Below the pieces are notes generated by a model. That model was not told the origin of the DNA. It did no database searches and saw only the letters and a list, made by a program, of their open reading frames with translations. From assembly GCA_023667845.1 (NCBI GenBank), contig JAMPIU010000178.1:1-64000 (forward strand): a DNA stretch of 64,000 bases. The letters are read 5' to 3'. The stretch is from Dehalobacter sp. Its GTDB lineage: Bacteria; Bacillota; Desulfitobacteriia; Desulfitobacteriales; Syntrophobotulaceae. Below are positions 43,592 to 52,426 of this stretch, one piece after another; the stretch's first letter is position 1, and the number at the start of each line of letters is the position of its first letter. A program made the position numbers and the translations under genes.

Positions 43592-44557
43592 TTATATCCC
43601 GTAAAGTTCCTGATATTCCTGTTCTGCCGCCCTTATTTCACCTTGAGCCTTATCACATTGCGGATACAAAAGAGAGCAGTTTTTATGGCAACCGTTACAG
43701 TGCAGCTGGGACAGGTACGCATCAAGACTGATTTTTTCTTCCGAACCGGTGGTATCATCAACAGTTACATCCGTAGCGGCATTATTTACCGAACCAATAG
43801 CATCAGCGTCTTCTGATTTATTATTGCTAATCGATATGTCCCCGGTGATACTGCTTCCAGTAACACGATTGTCAGAAACTGAACCCTCCGAATAGGTTAT
43901 GTTTTCATTATATTGGCCTTCTGTCGGGGAGTCAGTCCTGTTTGGGGATGTACTTTGCGATGTCGTGATCTGGGTCTCTGCAATTTTGCCTAATTGATTC
44001 TCATCGCTTGCCGAAACTGTTGAAAGAACCCGGGTATACAACATGACGACCAGCAGGCATGCCGCACCAAGGCGAACCAGTGTCTTCCTGACATTGCGTT
44101 CTTTTAGGTTTATGATGATCCTGCCGACTGATTTTACGAAATAGCTGGCATGAATTGCAAGATGGGTGATCAGGAAGCCCAGACAGACGTATGATGTGCA
44201 TTTATGGATCAGATAGATCCATTCACCATGAATCGTATCTGAAGGAAACAAAACCTTCGATATCAGAACTCCCGTAGTCACGATAATCGAAATACTGATG
44301 AAGATTGCGAGATTCAAAGCATATTTCATCTTTACGGAAACTGCGGTCCTATTTTTAAGCTTATTTTGTATCAGATTCAACGTTGTGTTTTTCACCCAGG
44401 ATCCGTTCAACAGAATATGGATACCGAAAAGAGCAAAAATAAATAGCCCTGCAATCTCATGAAAAGCTAACCCGGTTCCAAAAGCATCCAGCAAGAACAC
44501 AAAAAGTATGCTCATCGCAATATCCAATACAATCTTTGTCACTAATTTGCTGCTCAT
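43592..44557 (-). CDS. DUF4405-like membrane cytochrome b-type protein with CxxCH tail
   Basis: 321 aa. Four helices (about 8-24, 30-50, 80-103 and 118-140) carry His33, His47, His118 and His132, the pattern of a DUF4405 / cytochrome b561-type two-heme bundle. A fifth helix (about 162-180) leads to an extracytoplasmic Ser/Thr/Asp-rich linker (185-275). A short Cys-rich end follows: C287-x2-C290-H291, C294 and C301. CxxCH is a heme c attachment motif, although the four cysteines could instead bind a cluster. A transmembrane electron-transfer role is inferred. It is monocistronic, with no dedicated cytochrome c partner nearby. Confidence 0.75.
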   Translation of the reverse strand: MSSKLVTKIVLDIAMSILFVFLLDAFGTGLAFHEIAGLFIFALFGIHILLNGSWVKNTTLNLIQNKLKNRTAVSVKMKYALNLAIFISISIIVTTGVLISKVLFPSDTIHGEWIYLIHKCTSYVCLGFLITHLAIHASYFVKSVGRIIINLKERNVRKTLVRLGAACLLVVMLYTRVLSTVSASDENQLGKIAETQITTSQSTSPNRTDSPTEGQYNENITYSEGSVSDNRVTGSSITGDISISNNKSEDADAIGSVNNAATDVTVDDTTGSEEKISLDAYLSQLHCNGCHKNCSLLYPQCDKAQGEIRAAEQEYQELYGI

Positions 44558-44806
44558 TCAACCCTCACCTAACCGTTATGTATTCGTATCAATTTCTAAT
44601 ACGATCATTCTTATCTTGCTATGTATTCTATACGGCTCCTGTGTTGGTTCTATGGCAGAAAGATGACAATTTTATGAACAATCCGTCTGCACAAGAATAA
44701 TACCGCCGAAAGGCGGTATCGTATAAATAAGGCAAATGCAAATTGCATTTTAAATTGATTCTAATGCCTTTCTTAAACGTACACCCTTGTTGGCACACAA
44801 ATAAAC

Positions 44807-44834
44807 GGCCTCCTCGCATTGATGCGAAGAGGCC
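44807..44834 (-). terminator. Strong hairpin downstream of the cobalamin operon
   Basis: Stem GGCCTC-x-CGCAT / ATGCG-x-GAGGCC followed on the minus strand by GTTTATTTG. A second hairpin (ATACCGCC-gaaa-GGCGGTAT, 44700-44719) lies beyond it. Either may be a back-up terminator. Confidence 0.55.
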
Positions 44835-44846
44835 TTAAGTGTATAA

Positions 44847-45123
44847 CCCGCAAAATTCCTCATGGACACAAACAGATAATTTTACTCGAGTCACCTACTT
44901 TAATCAAAACACATGGAATCACAAATGGGACTTACGCTACTTTCTCTACGCCTTTCTCAAGAATCACCCGGATAATGGAGTCTAGAAATGGAGCCTGGTG
45001 AAAACCTAAGGTCAAGGTAACAAACGAATCTACTGAAACAACATACTTGTGAACCTGAACGTTAACTGGAAATCGATGGACCTCAAACACGAATCTTAAC
45101 GGAAAACTGAGGAATTTTGCGGG
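44847..45123. repeat. 277-bp element with 16-bp perfect terminal inverted repeats
   Basis: CCCGCAAAATTCCTCA (44847-44862) is repeated as a perfect inverted copy at 45108-45123. The interior (about 245 bp) has no convincing gene. It sits in the 780-bp gap after the cobalamin operon. It looks like a MITE or a deletion remnant of an insertion sequence; no flanking duplication was recognised. Confidence 0.55.
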
Positions 45124-45136
45124 AAACTAATCTGAA

Positions 45137-45165
45137 TAAATAAAGCCAACCCTGAAGGTGGCTTT
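45137..45165 (-). terminator. Terminator of the cobalamin operon
   Basis: Stem AAAGCCA.../...TGGCTTT with a T-rich tail (ATTTATT) on the minus strand, about 175 bp after the cobO stop codon. Confidence 0.65.
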
Positions 45166-45338
45166 GAATCCGTCCGGCAACATCCCATACATCCCTCTGA
45201 CCTGTGCCTCGAATTCCAACCTGACCTGTCAGCAAAAGGTAACACTGTATGTTTTTAACCATCATGTATTATATTTTCTGATTTTAGTATAAAGCGGAGA
45301 CCGGATTCTTGTCAAGATGGAATCGAGGCTGTCAAATA

Positions 45339-45866
45339 TTACCGTTCAATGCCGAGGCGCGCTTTGATCCCTTTATCATAAGGATGTTTAACTTTCTTGA
45401 TCTCAGAGACATAGTCGGCTAAATCGAGCAGCTCTTCCACAGGCCCCCGTCCGGTCAGCACAACCTCAAGCCCTTCAGGTTTCGTCCGCAAAAATTCAAG
45501 CAGAAGCGCACGGTCAATCAGGTCATAATTATAGGAGGCTACGGCTTCATCAAGAATCAGCAAATCGGCTTGGCCCTCACGGCACGCTGAAACCGCTTGC
45601 TGCAGGATCTTATTATAAACGGTCCTGCGCTGCTCCTTCTGCTCATTTGTCTCCTGATTATAGAAACCAAAGGACTCTTCACCGCGCAAAAACGTTATCC
45701 CCGGAATTTTCTCCAGGGTATGCAGTTCCCCAGTATCCTGGCTTTTTAAGAACTGGACGATCAATACCCTGCGCCCTCTGCCTGCACACCTGACTGCCAG
45801 ACCGAGGGAAGCGGTCGTTTTTCCTTTGCCGTCCCCGCAGTAAATATGAATAAGACCCTTTTTCAT
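45339..45866 (-). CDS. cobO: Cob(I)yrinic acid a,c-diamide adenosyltransferase (CobO/BtuR type)
   Basis: 175 aa. The P-loop GDGKGKTTA (about residues 10-18) is used in this family to bind ATP in the reversed orientation, and the DEAVASYNYDL segment follows. It transfers the adenosyl group to the cobalt of the corrin ring. The start ATG at 45866 is preceded by AGGTGTATAATTG and overlaps the cobQ end region (3-bp gap). It is the last gene of the operon. Confidence 0.94.
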   Translation of the reverse strand: MKKGLIHIYCGDGKGKTTASLGLAVRCAGRGRRVLIVQFLKSQDTGELHTLEKIPGITFLRGEESFGFYNQETNEQKEQRRTVYNKILQQAVSACREGQADLLILDEAVASYNYDLIDRALLLEFLRTKPEGLEVVLTGRGPVEELLDLADYVSEIKKVKHPYDKGIKARLGIER

Positions 45867-45869
45867 CAA

Positions 45870-47381
45870 TTATACACCTGCCTCCAAAATATCCACGATC
45901 GCAGCCATGTCGACGTGTTTTCGGATTTCATCCGCCAATCGGTCATACTGCTGCTCTTTATATTGTTTATAGCTTAACCGTTTGAGGCTTGTTGAATCCA
46001 ACCCCTTTTTATTCAACAGACATTCGGCAATTGCTACAGCGACTCCTTCTTCATCAAATATGCCATGAACATAGCTGCCCATAATATTCCGCTTCCGGAC
46101 GCCTTCTGTCTTTTGCACCTGAAGGCCTGACTCGATGTCGATATGCGTCAGAGGCTCGGTATCTCCTGTTTCTGTCACGCCCATATGAATCTCATAACCG
46201 TGGAAACGGATCGCGGATAATCCGGCAAGAACACCATCAAGCTGACTGAACCGACCTTCCACCTGCGTCCTGGTCTTCTGTTTGGAGAATATTGTCTTCA
46301 TATCCAGCAGACCCATTCCCGTGAGACTCCCGCCCTCTTCTACGCCAAAAGGATCTTCCAACGTTTCTCCAAGCATTTGGTAGCCTCCGCATACGCCAAA
46401 TACAATGGTTTCCCCGTCAGCAGCCTGCTTTTTAATCTTCGCTTCCAGACCGCTCTGACGCAGCCACAACAAGTCAGCCATCGTATTTTTCGTCCCTGGC
46501 AAGATGATCATGTCCGGATTCTTCAGCTCAGCCATGGATTTTACATAGCGCAGGGAAACTCCGGGAATCAGTTCGAAAACGTTAAAATCAGTAAAATTGG
46601 ACATCCTTGGCAGCCGGATCACTGCAATATCTACTGCTTGCACTGTTTTGTCCACAGCAATTCTTTCGGATAAACTATCTTCATCTTCAATGTCGATATT
46701 CAGATATGGAACGACACCGATGACCGGAATATTGACTTTTTCTTCGATCATCCGCAGCCCGGGCTTCAGAATTTCTACATCTCCGCGAAATTTATTAATC
46801 ACAATGCCTTTGATCATTTTCCTTTCATCTTCACTTAAGAGCATCACCGTGCCGTAAATAGATGCAAAAACGCCACCCCTGTCAATGTCGGCAACAAGCA
46901 GGACAGGAGCTTTAGCCATTTTGGCCATCCCCATATTAACGATATCATCCTCCTGCAAGTTAATCTCTGCGGGACTGCCTGCTCCTTCAATGACAATAAC
47001 GTCATTGTTCTGGTCAAGCGTCTGATAGGACGCCATAATGTTTGGAATGAGCCTGGTCTTATATTTAAAATAGTCTGCTGCATTCATATTACCCAACACT
47101 TCACCGTTGACAATGACCTGCGAGCCCTGATCATTCGTCGGTTTCAGAAGGATCGGATTCATCAGGACACTGGGTTCCTGCCCGGCAGCTTCTGCCTGGA
47201 CAACCTGCGCTCTGCCCATCTCCAGTCCTTCTTTGGTAATGTAGGAGTTCAAGGCCATGTTCTGGGATTTGAAGGGCGCTACCTTATAACCTGCCTGTTT
47301 AAAAACACGGCACAGACCTGCCGTGAACAAGCTTTTTCCGGCGTTGGACATTGTTCCCTGAACCATGATTGATTTGGCCAT
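45870..47381 (-). CDS. cobQ: Cobyric acid synthase CobQ/CbiP
   Basis: 503 aa. An N-terminal ATP-dependent amidoligase domain ([17 protein letters not shown], near residues 8-24) is followed by a class-I glutamine amidotransferase domain (nucleophile Cys in [12 protein letters not shown], about residue 332, and His in SYVHGIFD). It amidates the b, d, e and g carboxylates of adenosylcobyrinic acid diamide. It lies between the ApgM-like gene and cobO. Confidence 0.96.
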   Translation of the reverse strand: MAKSIMVQGTMSNAGKSLFTAGLCRVFKQAGYKVAPFKSQNMALNSYITKEGLEMGRAQVVQAEAAGQEPSVLMNPILLKPTNDQGSQVIVNGEVLGNMNAADYFKYKTRLIPNIMASYQTLDQNNDVIVIEGAGSPAEINLQEDDIVNMGMAKMAKAPVLLVADIDRGGVFASIYGTVMLLSEDERKMIKGIVINKFRGDVEILKPGLRMIEEKVNIPVIGVVPYLNIDIEDEDSLSERIAVDKTVQAVDIAVIRLPRMSNFTDFNVFELIPGVSLRYVKSMAELKNPDMIILPGTKNTMADLLWLRQSGLEAKIKKQAADGETIVFGVCGGYQMLGETLEDPFGVEEGGSLTGMGLLDMKTIFSKQKTRTQVEGRFSQLDGVLAGLSAIRFHGYEIHMGVTETGDTEPLTHIDIESGLQVQKTEGVRKRNIMGSYVHGIFDEEGVAVAIAECLLNKKGLDSTSLKRLSYKQYKEQQYDRLADEIRKHVDMAAIVDILEAGV

Positions 47382-47418
47382 CGTGTGACACCCGCTTTCC
47401 TGTTTGTTATGTTAGTAT

Positions 47419-48540
47419 TTACTCTGAAATCAAATACTTTAAGACCTTATTCGCCTCTAAATTCCCCGACGGCAAGGTTTCCCCGGCTTTCCTGAAGATA
47501 TACGGAACATCCAAGGCCGAATGCTTCCCGCTGACAGGGCTGGTCGCATGATCAGCGCAGATCAGAATCCCAGTATCATCTTTCAGGTTCTGACGCAGAA
47601 AAGCAAAAAATTCCCGATCAACTCTTTCGATAAATTCAATTTTTTCTCGATGATCATGCCGGTGAGCGGCTTCATCTGTGCCATTGATATGCACAAGCAC
47701 AAAGTCATACTCGGATAACAAGCGGCATGCCGTTTGCGCCTTAAGGGCCAGATCCGTATCCGTATCTCCAGTAGCTTTTGCCAAATCAGGAACATCCATC
47801 TTCAAGGCCAAAGCAATCCCTTTGGCAATTTCCGTACCGCAGACTGCCGCTGCCTTTTTACCATACAATTCTGCAAATGCAGGTAAACGGCTTTTCCCAG
47901 ATATCCCCCATGGATAAAAAATCATTTGCTGTTCTTGGCTGCTTAGGTATTTTAACCTATTTTTCCCCTCCGAAACAAATTTTTGGAGTATGGGGGCCGA
48001 AGTGCAAATGTCCGCTAATAAATCATCGGAATCATCGCCCAAAAATTCATGCGGCGGATACGTCTTGCAATCCAGCGTTTGAAAATAATGCGCTTTGACA
48101 ATGATCAGGTTCCTGTACCCGGATAAATGCAGCATCTTGATATTCGGATCGATATCAGCCGCTATCTTCGCTGCTTTTTGCATTTCAGCTCCGGTTAAGT
48201 TCCCGCCGTTGAAGGAAGCTAATCTTCCGTGACTGTCAAGGGCGGCAAGATTGCAGCGCAAAACGACTTCATCCTGCTCCAGGCAGTAGCCGTTGGCAAG
48301 CAGTTCGAGTGATGCCCTGCTTTGCGGGAAATAGGCCGGCTTAACGCCTAAAAGATTCAGGATACACGGCATGCTTTCCGGCAGGTAATCCTGCGGGCAG
48401 GAATCAAACCAGCCAGTATGACCTTCAGCGGCAATTTGGTCAAGTTCTGGATGACGGGCAGCCTCAAATGTGGTCTGCCAGCCTAATTCTTCAATTTTTT
48501 CATCTGCAAGTCCGTCAACAATGACCATGACTGCTTTCAT
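47419..48540 (-). CDS. ApgM-like phosphoglycerate mutase / alkaline phosphatase superfamily protein
   Basis: 373 aa from the ATG at 48540 (a GTG lies just before it). It matches the archaeal-type cofactor-independent phosphoglycerate mutase family (MVIVDGLADEK near the start, PESMPCILNLLG, LVHINGTDEAAHRHD, LICADHATSPVSGKHS), with metal-binding Asp/His residues of the alkaline phosphatase fold. In the middle of a corrinoid operon, a glycolytic role is unlikely. A phosphatase or phosphotransfer step for aminopropanol-phosphate, threonine-phosphate or alpha-ribazole-phosphate is inferred. Its 5' end overlaps the end of cobD by 26 bp. Confidence 0.85.
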   Translation of the reverse strand: MKAVMVIVDGLADEKIEELGWQTTFEAARHPELDQIAAEGHTGWFDSCPQDYLPESMPCILNLLGVKPAYFPQSRASLELLANGYCLEQDEVVLRCNLAALDSHGRLASFNGGNLTGAEMQKAAKIAADIDPNIKMLHLSGYRNLIIVKAHYFQTLDCKTYPPHEFLGDDSDDLLADICTSAPILQKFVSEGKNRLKYLSSQEQQMIFYPWGISGKSRLPAFAELYGKKAAAVCGTEIAKGIALALKMDVPDLAKATGDTDTDLALKAQTACRLLSEYDFVLVHINGTDEAAHRHDHREKIEFIERVDREFFAFLRQNLKDDTGILICADHATSPVSGKHSALDVPYIFRKAGETLPSGNLEANKVLKYLISE

Positions 48541-49600
48541 CACATATCACATCCCTGAGTACGGCGCTGAGTTTCAAATTATCTTCATGGCTTTTCACAG
48601 CAACCCTGAAGTATTCACCGTTTAAATTGACATAGTTGGCGCATGGACGGATCATAATCCCTTTCGCTATCAGCTTTTCAGACAGGTCTGTACGCTGAGT
48701 CCGGAAAAATATGTAGTTTGCTCTGGAGCCGATGACCTTCAGTCCAAGACCCAAAAGTGCATCAATCAAAAATCTTCTTTCTGTTTGAATCAGCTGTTTC
48801 GTCTGCTGCAGATAGGCAGTTTCTTTTAAGGCAGCGGTACCGGCCGTTTGGGCCAGCGTTGAAACACTCCAGTCTTGACCGGCAGACCTCATTTGTTCGA
48901 GCAATGTTTTGTTCGCTGTCAAAGCGTAGCCAAGTCTAAAACCCGGCATCGCAAATATCTTGGTAAAAGCTTTCAGAATGACGAGATTTTCATACTGTTC
49001 AATGCAGTTTTGCACAGAAAATTGTTCTTTATCTTCGACAAAATCCATAAAGCATTCATCAATCATCACGATTGCCCCGATTTCCTGGCTCTTGGCAAGC
49101 ACCTTCTGTAAAAACGCACGTGAACACAATTGACCGGTAGGATTATTGGGGTTACAGATGATCATCAGGTCCAGGCCTGGGCGCATCTGATCCAACAGGT
49201 CCTCACGGGCTGCAAAATCGTGCTCTGGCCGTAAAAAATAATATTCTACCGAGCAATCCACCGTACGCAGCGCCTTTTCATAGTCTGCAAAGGTTGGAGC
49301 AAAGATCAGCGCCTTTTTTGGTTTCAGAGCCAACGCAAGTCGGAAAATAATCTCTGCGGCCCCATTGGCGGCAAGGATATAATCAGGATCCGTGCACTCA
49401 TAGTTGGCCAAAGCCGCAACAAGATCCCGGCAAAACGGGTCCGGATAATTCGTACATTCATCAAGCGAACGGATCACGGCTTCCTTTACAGACTCCGGCA
49501 GCCCGAGTGGATTGACGTTAGAAGAAAAATCAAGAATTTCCTGCCTGCCCGTCAGTTTTTTTACCGAATAAATGTCTCCGCCGTGGATATATTGATACAT
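48515..49600 (-). CDS. cobD: Threonine-phosphate decarboxylase CobD
   Basis: 361 aa, a PLP enzyme of the histidinol-phosphate aminotransferase fold. The family signature is at the start (MYQYIHGGDIYSV, LDFSSNVNPLGLP), CNPNNPTGQL near 155, and the PLP Lys in LKAFTKIFAMPGFRLGY (about 217). It decarboxylates L-threonine O-3-phosphate to 1-amino-2-propanol O-2-phosphate for the CbiB step. No pduX-type threonine kinase is in the window. It follows two hairpin repeats that separate it from cbiB. Confidence 0.92.
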   Translation of the reverse strand: MYQYIHGGDIYSVKKLTGRQEILDFSSNVNPLGLPESVKEAVIRSLDECTNYPDPFCRDLVAALANYECTDPDYILAANGAAEIIFRLALALKPKKALIFAPTFADYEKALRTVDCSVEYYFLRPEHDFAAREDLLDQMRPGLDLMIICNPNNPTGQLCSRAFLQKVLAKSQEIGAIVMIDECFMDFVEDKEQFSVQNCIEQYENLVILKAFTKIFAMPGFRLGYALTANKTLLEQMRSAGQDWSVSTLAQTAGTAALKETAYLQQTKQLIQTERRFLIDALLGLGLKVIGSRANYIFFRTQRTDLSEKLIAKGIMIRPCANYVNLNGEYFRVAVKSHEDNLKLSAVLRDVICDESSHGHC

Positions 49601-49726
49601 CTGCTCTCACCTGTCTCTGTCGTATTTGTAGCCTAAGTTTGTTTAAAGTGGAACTGTTTCTCTGAAGCATTATTCTAGCATTTTAGCTTATTGAAATCTT
49701 TTATTTTATTCTTTATTTTGAGGCTC

Positions 49727-49852
49727 GCGTCTCTTCGTAACCGCCTTTTCGGCTATTGCGCCATCCATGGCATCGCGACATTAGGCCATCCGTGGCCGTC
49801 AAAAAGCCGCGCTCCACATCCATGTTCCGCTTGTCAGGTTACGAAGATACGC
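49727..49852. repeat. Hairpin repeat family, copy E (two inner hairpins)
   Basis: 126 nt. The outer inverted repeat GCGTCTCTTCGTAACC / GGTTACGAAGATACGC has one mismatch in 16. Inside lie GCCATccATGGC and GGCCAtccgTGGCC, almost identical to the core of copy D at 4.3 kb. The outer stem is unrelated in sequence to those of D, A and B. Confidence 0.85.
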
Positions 49853-50157
49853 TAATTTGTAGAAAGTTTTGTAGAAAGTTTAGAAAAGCACCGAGCCGAA
49901 TACCTTAAGTCCCATTATACTGTCTCAGCCGGTATTCCTCGCTTTGTTGGCAAGCACAAGTCTAAAATCCTAAATTGCCGCCATGTGAAGCACGATGTAG
50001 AGCGTTGCGCTCAGAAGTAACAATGCTTAGAAGGTACTGATACAAGGAGCAAGTCATAAAGAAGCTAGTTACGGAAGGCAAAGGAAGGCAAAGTAAACCT
50101 GCTTATTAAGTTTGACAGTGCTTCTTGAGCCGCTAAAGTCTCCCACCCTTAAGATCA
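49853..50157. other. Intergenic spacer within the cobalamin operon
   Basis: About 305 bp between copies E and B. There is no open frame of note and no conserved family signal. A tandem GTAGAAAGTTT duplication is present at about 49859-49882. Nothing else was recognised. Confidence 0.4.
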
Positions 50158-50261
50158 GTCTGGGAGTCACAGTTCCGCGCTAAGCGGAGCACGAGGCGGA
50201 GCGCGGCTTTTTGTGCCACGGAGGGCACAACAGCCGAAAAGCGGTATTGTGACTCCCAGAC
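50158..50261. repeat. Hairpin repeat family, copy B (one inner hairpin)
   Basis: 104 nt. A perfect 14-bp outer inverted repeat (GTCTGGGAGTCACA / TGTGACTCCCAGAC) matches copy A except at two stem positions where both strands changed, so pairing is kept. The inner hairpin is TTGTGCC / GGCACAA. Its AAGATCAGTCTGGG left border is shared with copy A. Confidence 0.88.
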
Positions 50262-50373
50262 CTACCCCATAGAGCGCTTCACTCAAAGATAATCCCCAAA
50301 GAGCGGATAACTACAGGCTTACCTTAATAAGTCTTGATAACTACACTGATTGTGCTCTTCTGCTCCGTAGAAT

Positions 50374-51348
50374 TTACAAAGCTACTACTTTCTGCACAAT
50401 AACGGCTCTAACAGCGAACCCCAGAATCAGGCCGACAAGCGACGTCGCAACCATCAGCTTGTTGGCGCGGCGGATGTCTTCAGCCTCGATCTCCCGGATC
50501 GGGTCACCGATCGTTGGCTTAACCACCAGCTTGCCAAAGTAAGAATTGCTTCCGGCAAGTTGAACATTAAGGGCCCCGGCGCAAACGGCTTCAGTGTGGG
50601 CGGAATTCGGACTGGTATGATTATGACGGTCACGCCGGTAGATTCTCAAGGCATCTTTGAAATCATAACGGGTCAAAAAAACAGCCAGGAGCATCAAATA
50701 GGCAGAAATTCTAGCCGGAAGATAATTGGCGACATCATCCAGTTTGGCAGCAAACCGGCCAAAATAAAGATATTTGTCATTTTTATAGCCAATCATCGAG
50801 TCCAGCGTATTGACCGCTTTATACAAAAAGCCCAATGGGGCGCCGCCAACTAGAATGAAAAGCATCGGCGCGATAACGCCGTCGGAAAGATTTTCGGCCA
50901 CGGTTTCCACAGCGCCTTTCGCTACCTGGGAGCTGTTCAAGTTCTCCGTGTCCCGGCCGACAATCCAGGATAATTGATAACGGGCTTCCATGATATCGTT
51001 CTTCTGCAGGGCATCATAGACCTTCATGCTCTCAGCTTTCAGCGACTTCGTAGCCAGAATCTGATAACACATCAAGGCCTCGACAATAAACCCTAGCAGC
51101 GGGCTGATGCTATTCAGCAAATACAATAGGCCCAGCGGCACGAGAAATGTCACCGTAACAATGGTAGCAGTCAGCAGTACCCCGCACCAATACTGGCTTC
51201 GGTCCGTCCTGCAACTGATCCGGTGCAGGTATTTATCTCCCCCGGCAATCAGCGAACCGATCCAGCGGACCGGATGAGGCAACCAGGGAGGATCACCAAA
51301 AATCAAATCCAAAATATAACCTGTCACTAAAGCATAAAGTGTAATCAT
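50374..51348 (-). CDS. cbiB: Adenosylcobinamide-phosphate synthase CbiB
   Basis: 324 aa, an integral membrane protein with about five to eight helices. Family signatures are visible: LDLIFGDPPWLPHPVRWIG near the start, IVGRDTENL, AVETVAENLSDGVIAPM and HNHTSPNSAHTEAVCAGAL. It joins the aminopropanol (phosphate) arm made by CobD to adenosylcobyric acid. It follows cobC after about 90 bp and is separated from cobD by the two repeats. Confidence 0.95.
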   Translation of the reverse strand: MITLYALVTGYILDLIFGDPPWLPHPVRWIGSLIAGGDKYLHRISCRTDRSQYWCGVLLTATIVTVTFLVPLGLLYLLNSISPLLGFIVEALMCYQILATKSLKAESMKVYDALQKNDIMEARYQLSWIVGRDTENLNSSQVAKGAVETVAENLSDGVIAPMLFILVGGAPLGFLYKAVNTLDSMIGYKNDKYLYFGRFAAKLDDVANYLPARISAYLMLLAVFLTRYDFKDALRIYRRDRHNHTSPNSAHTEAVCAGALNVQLAGSNSYFGKLVVKPTIGDPIREIEAEDIRRANKLMVATSLVGLILGFAVRAVIVQKVVAL

Positions 51349-51435
51349 TCAATACCAACTTCTTTATCATTTCATCGACTTCGTCATTACCAAAACCAGC
51401 GGGCGACCAACTTCGGACCTTTATATTCTTATCAT

Positions 51436-52038
51436 CTAGATCTTCGATATCGCCGCCAGCTTCTTCTTTTCGGTCCATAAAGCCTGATCAATCGTCAGCT
51501 GATAGCCTTCACCGTTCTTTATCTGCCAATGGTAAAAATCAAATACTTCGGGCGAAAATGCCTCAAGCAGCATCATGATCGTACCGCCGTGAATAACCAG
51601 TGCGGCCTTTTCGATTCCGGCATCATCTACTTCCTGCATCACGCGGTTAAAACCTTCCAGGCAGCGGGACCTGAACATTTCCGGCTGTTCCCCGCCCGGG
51701 ACTTGCTGTTTCCCGCCGCCGTCGATCCAGCTTTTGTACTCGGCAAGGTCCCTCAGCTGTTCATACGATTTGTTTTCAAATATGCCAAAGCTGCACTCCG
51801 CAAGTTCAGGTATTGTACTATAAGGAATATCCGGATAGATCAGCTCCCTGGTCTGAAGGCAGCGGAGCCTTGGACTGACAAAGACATGTTCAACCGCCGT
51901 ATAGTGGCCGGCAGCAATATACTCACGGATTTCGGAGATCCCCTGTTCACATAAAGGCTCATCCGTAATTCCGATATACTTGCGTCTCAGATTTCCTTCC
52001 GTCTTGCCATGCCGGATCAGGTACAGGAACTTAGTCAT
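51436..52038 (-). CDS. cobC: Histidine phosphatase family protein, alpha-ribazole phosphatase CobC-like
   Basis: 200 aa from the ATG at 52038 (AAAGGTG upstream; a GTG at 52047 is in the binding site). The phosphohistidine motif LIRHGKTEGN is near residue 10, and a second catalytic His lies in LVIHGGT (about 150). In this context it most likely removes the 5'-phosphate of alpha-ribazole or of adenosylcobalamin-5'-phosphate. It lies between the CobU-like gene and cbiB. Confidence 0.88.
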   Translation of the reverse strand: MTKFLYLIRHGKTEGNLRRKYIGITDEPLCEQGISEIREYIAAGHYTAVEHVFVSPRLRCLQTRELIYPDIPYSTIPELAECSFGIFENKSYEQLRDLAEYKSWIDGGGKQQVPGGEQPEMFRSRCLEGFNRVMQEVDDAGIEKAALVIHGGTIMMLLEAFSPEVFDFYHWQIKNGEGYQLTIDQALWTEKKKLAAISKI

Positions 52039-52426
52039 GTTCTTCACCTTTAATCAGAACCGGAACGGAGCAGAAGACACGATAGACCTTAGCCGCTTTC
52101 TGGGCGGCCGCGCAAAGGACCCTCCCGGTCGTTTCCTGCATTTCCCGGTCATCTTTTAAAACCGGCACCACGGCTGAGCTTAATTCATCACAAATCAGAA
52201 TCATGCCAGGGTGCTGCTCGATTCCGTCAGCGATAAATTTCCGAGCATCAAGGCTGGCTTCCTGCAAACGTCTGATCAGCAGATGCAGATGGTCAAGCAC
52301 CGGACGCTGAAAAGCCTCTTCGAAGCTGCAAGTCCCTCCGTCCGTAATATTGGCCGAAGCGATATCCCATCTTCTCCTGACAAATTCCAATTTCCCCTGA
52401 CTGCCACCTCCGATCACCAAAATCAT
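52031..52426 (-). CDS. Short CobU-like protein
   Basis: 131 aa, shorter than typical CobU (about 180). It has a P-loop variant IGGGSQGKLEFV at the start and the CobU-like ILICDELSSAVVPVLKDDREMQETTGRVLCAAAQKA segment, but lacks the KHRxxR guanylyl-transfer motif. Such short forms occur next to true cobU genes in Clostridia. It may retain a kinase-like or accessory role; this is not established. GGAGG lies nine bases before the ATG, and the start overlaps the cobS stop (ATGA). Confidence 0.8.
   Translation of the reverse strand: MILVIGGGSQGKLEFVRRRWDIASANITDGGTCSFEEAFQRPVLDHLHLLIRRLQEASLDARKFIADGIEQHPGMILICDELSSAVVPVLKDDREMQETTGRVLCAAAQKAAKVYRVFCSVPVLIKGEEHD

Noticed and set aside
44819..45265. 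Short frames inside the 277-bp element
   Set aside because: Composition and lack of start signals suggest chance frames; a vague resemblance to transposase ends could not be supported.
51293..51478. Small open frame between cobC and cbiB (61 codons)
   Set aside because: It overlaps both neighbours in another frame; the WSPAGFGNDEVDEMIKKLV stretch looks slightly gene-like but no family or start signal was recognised.
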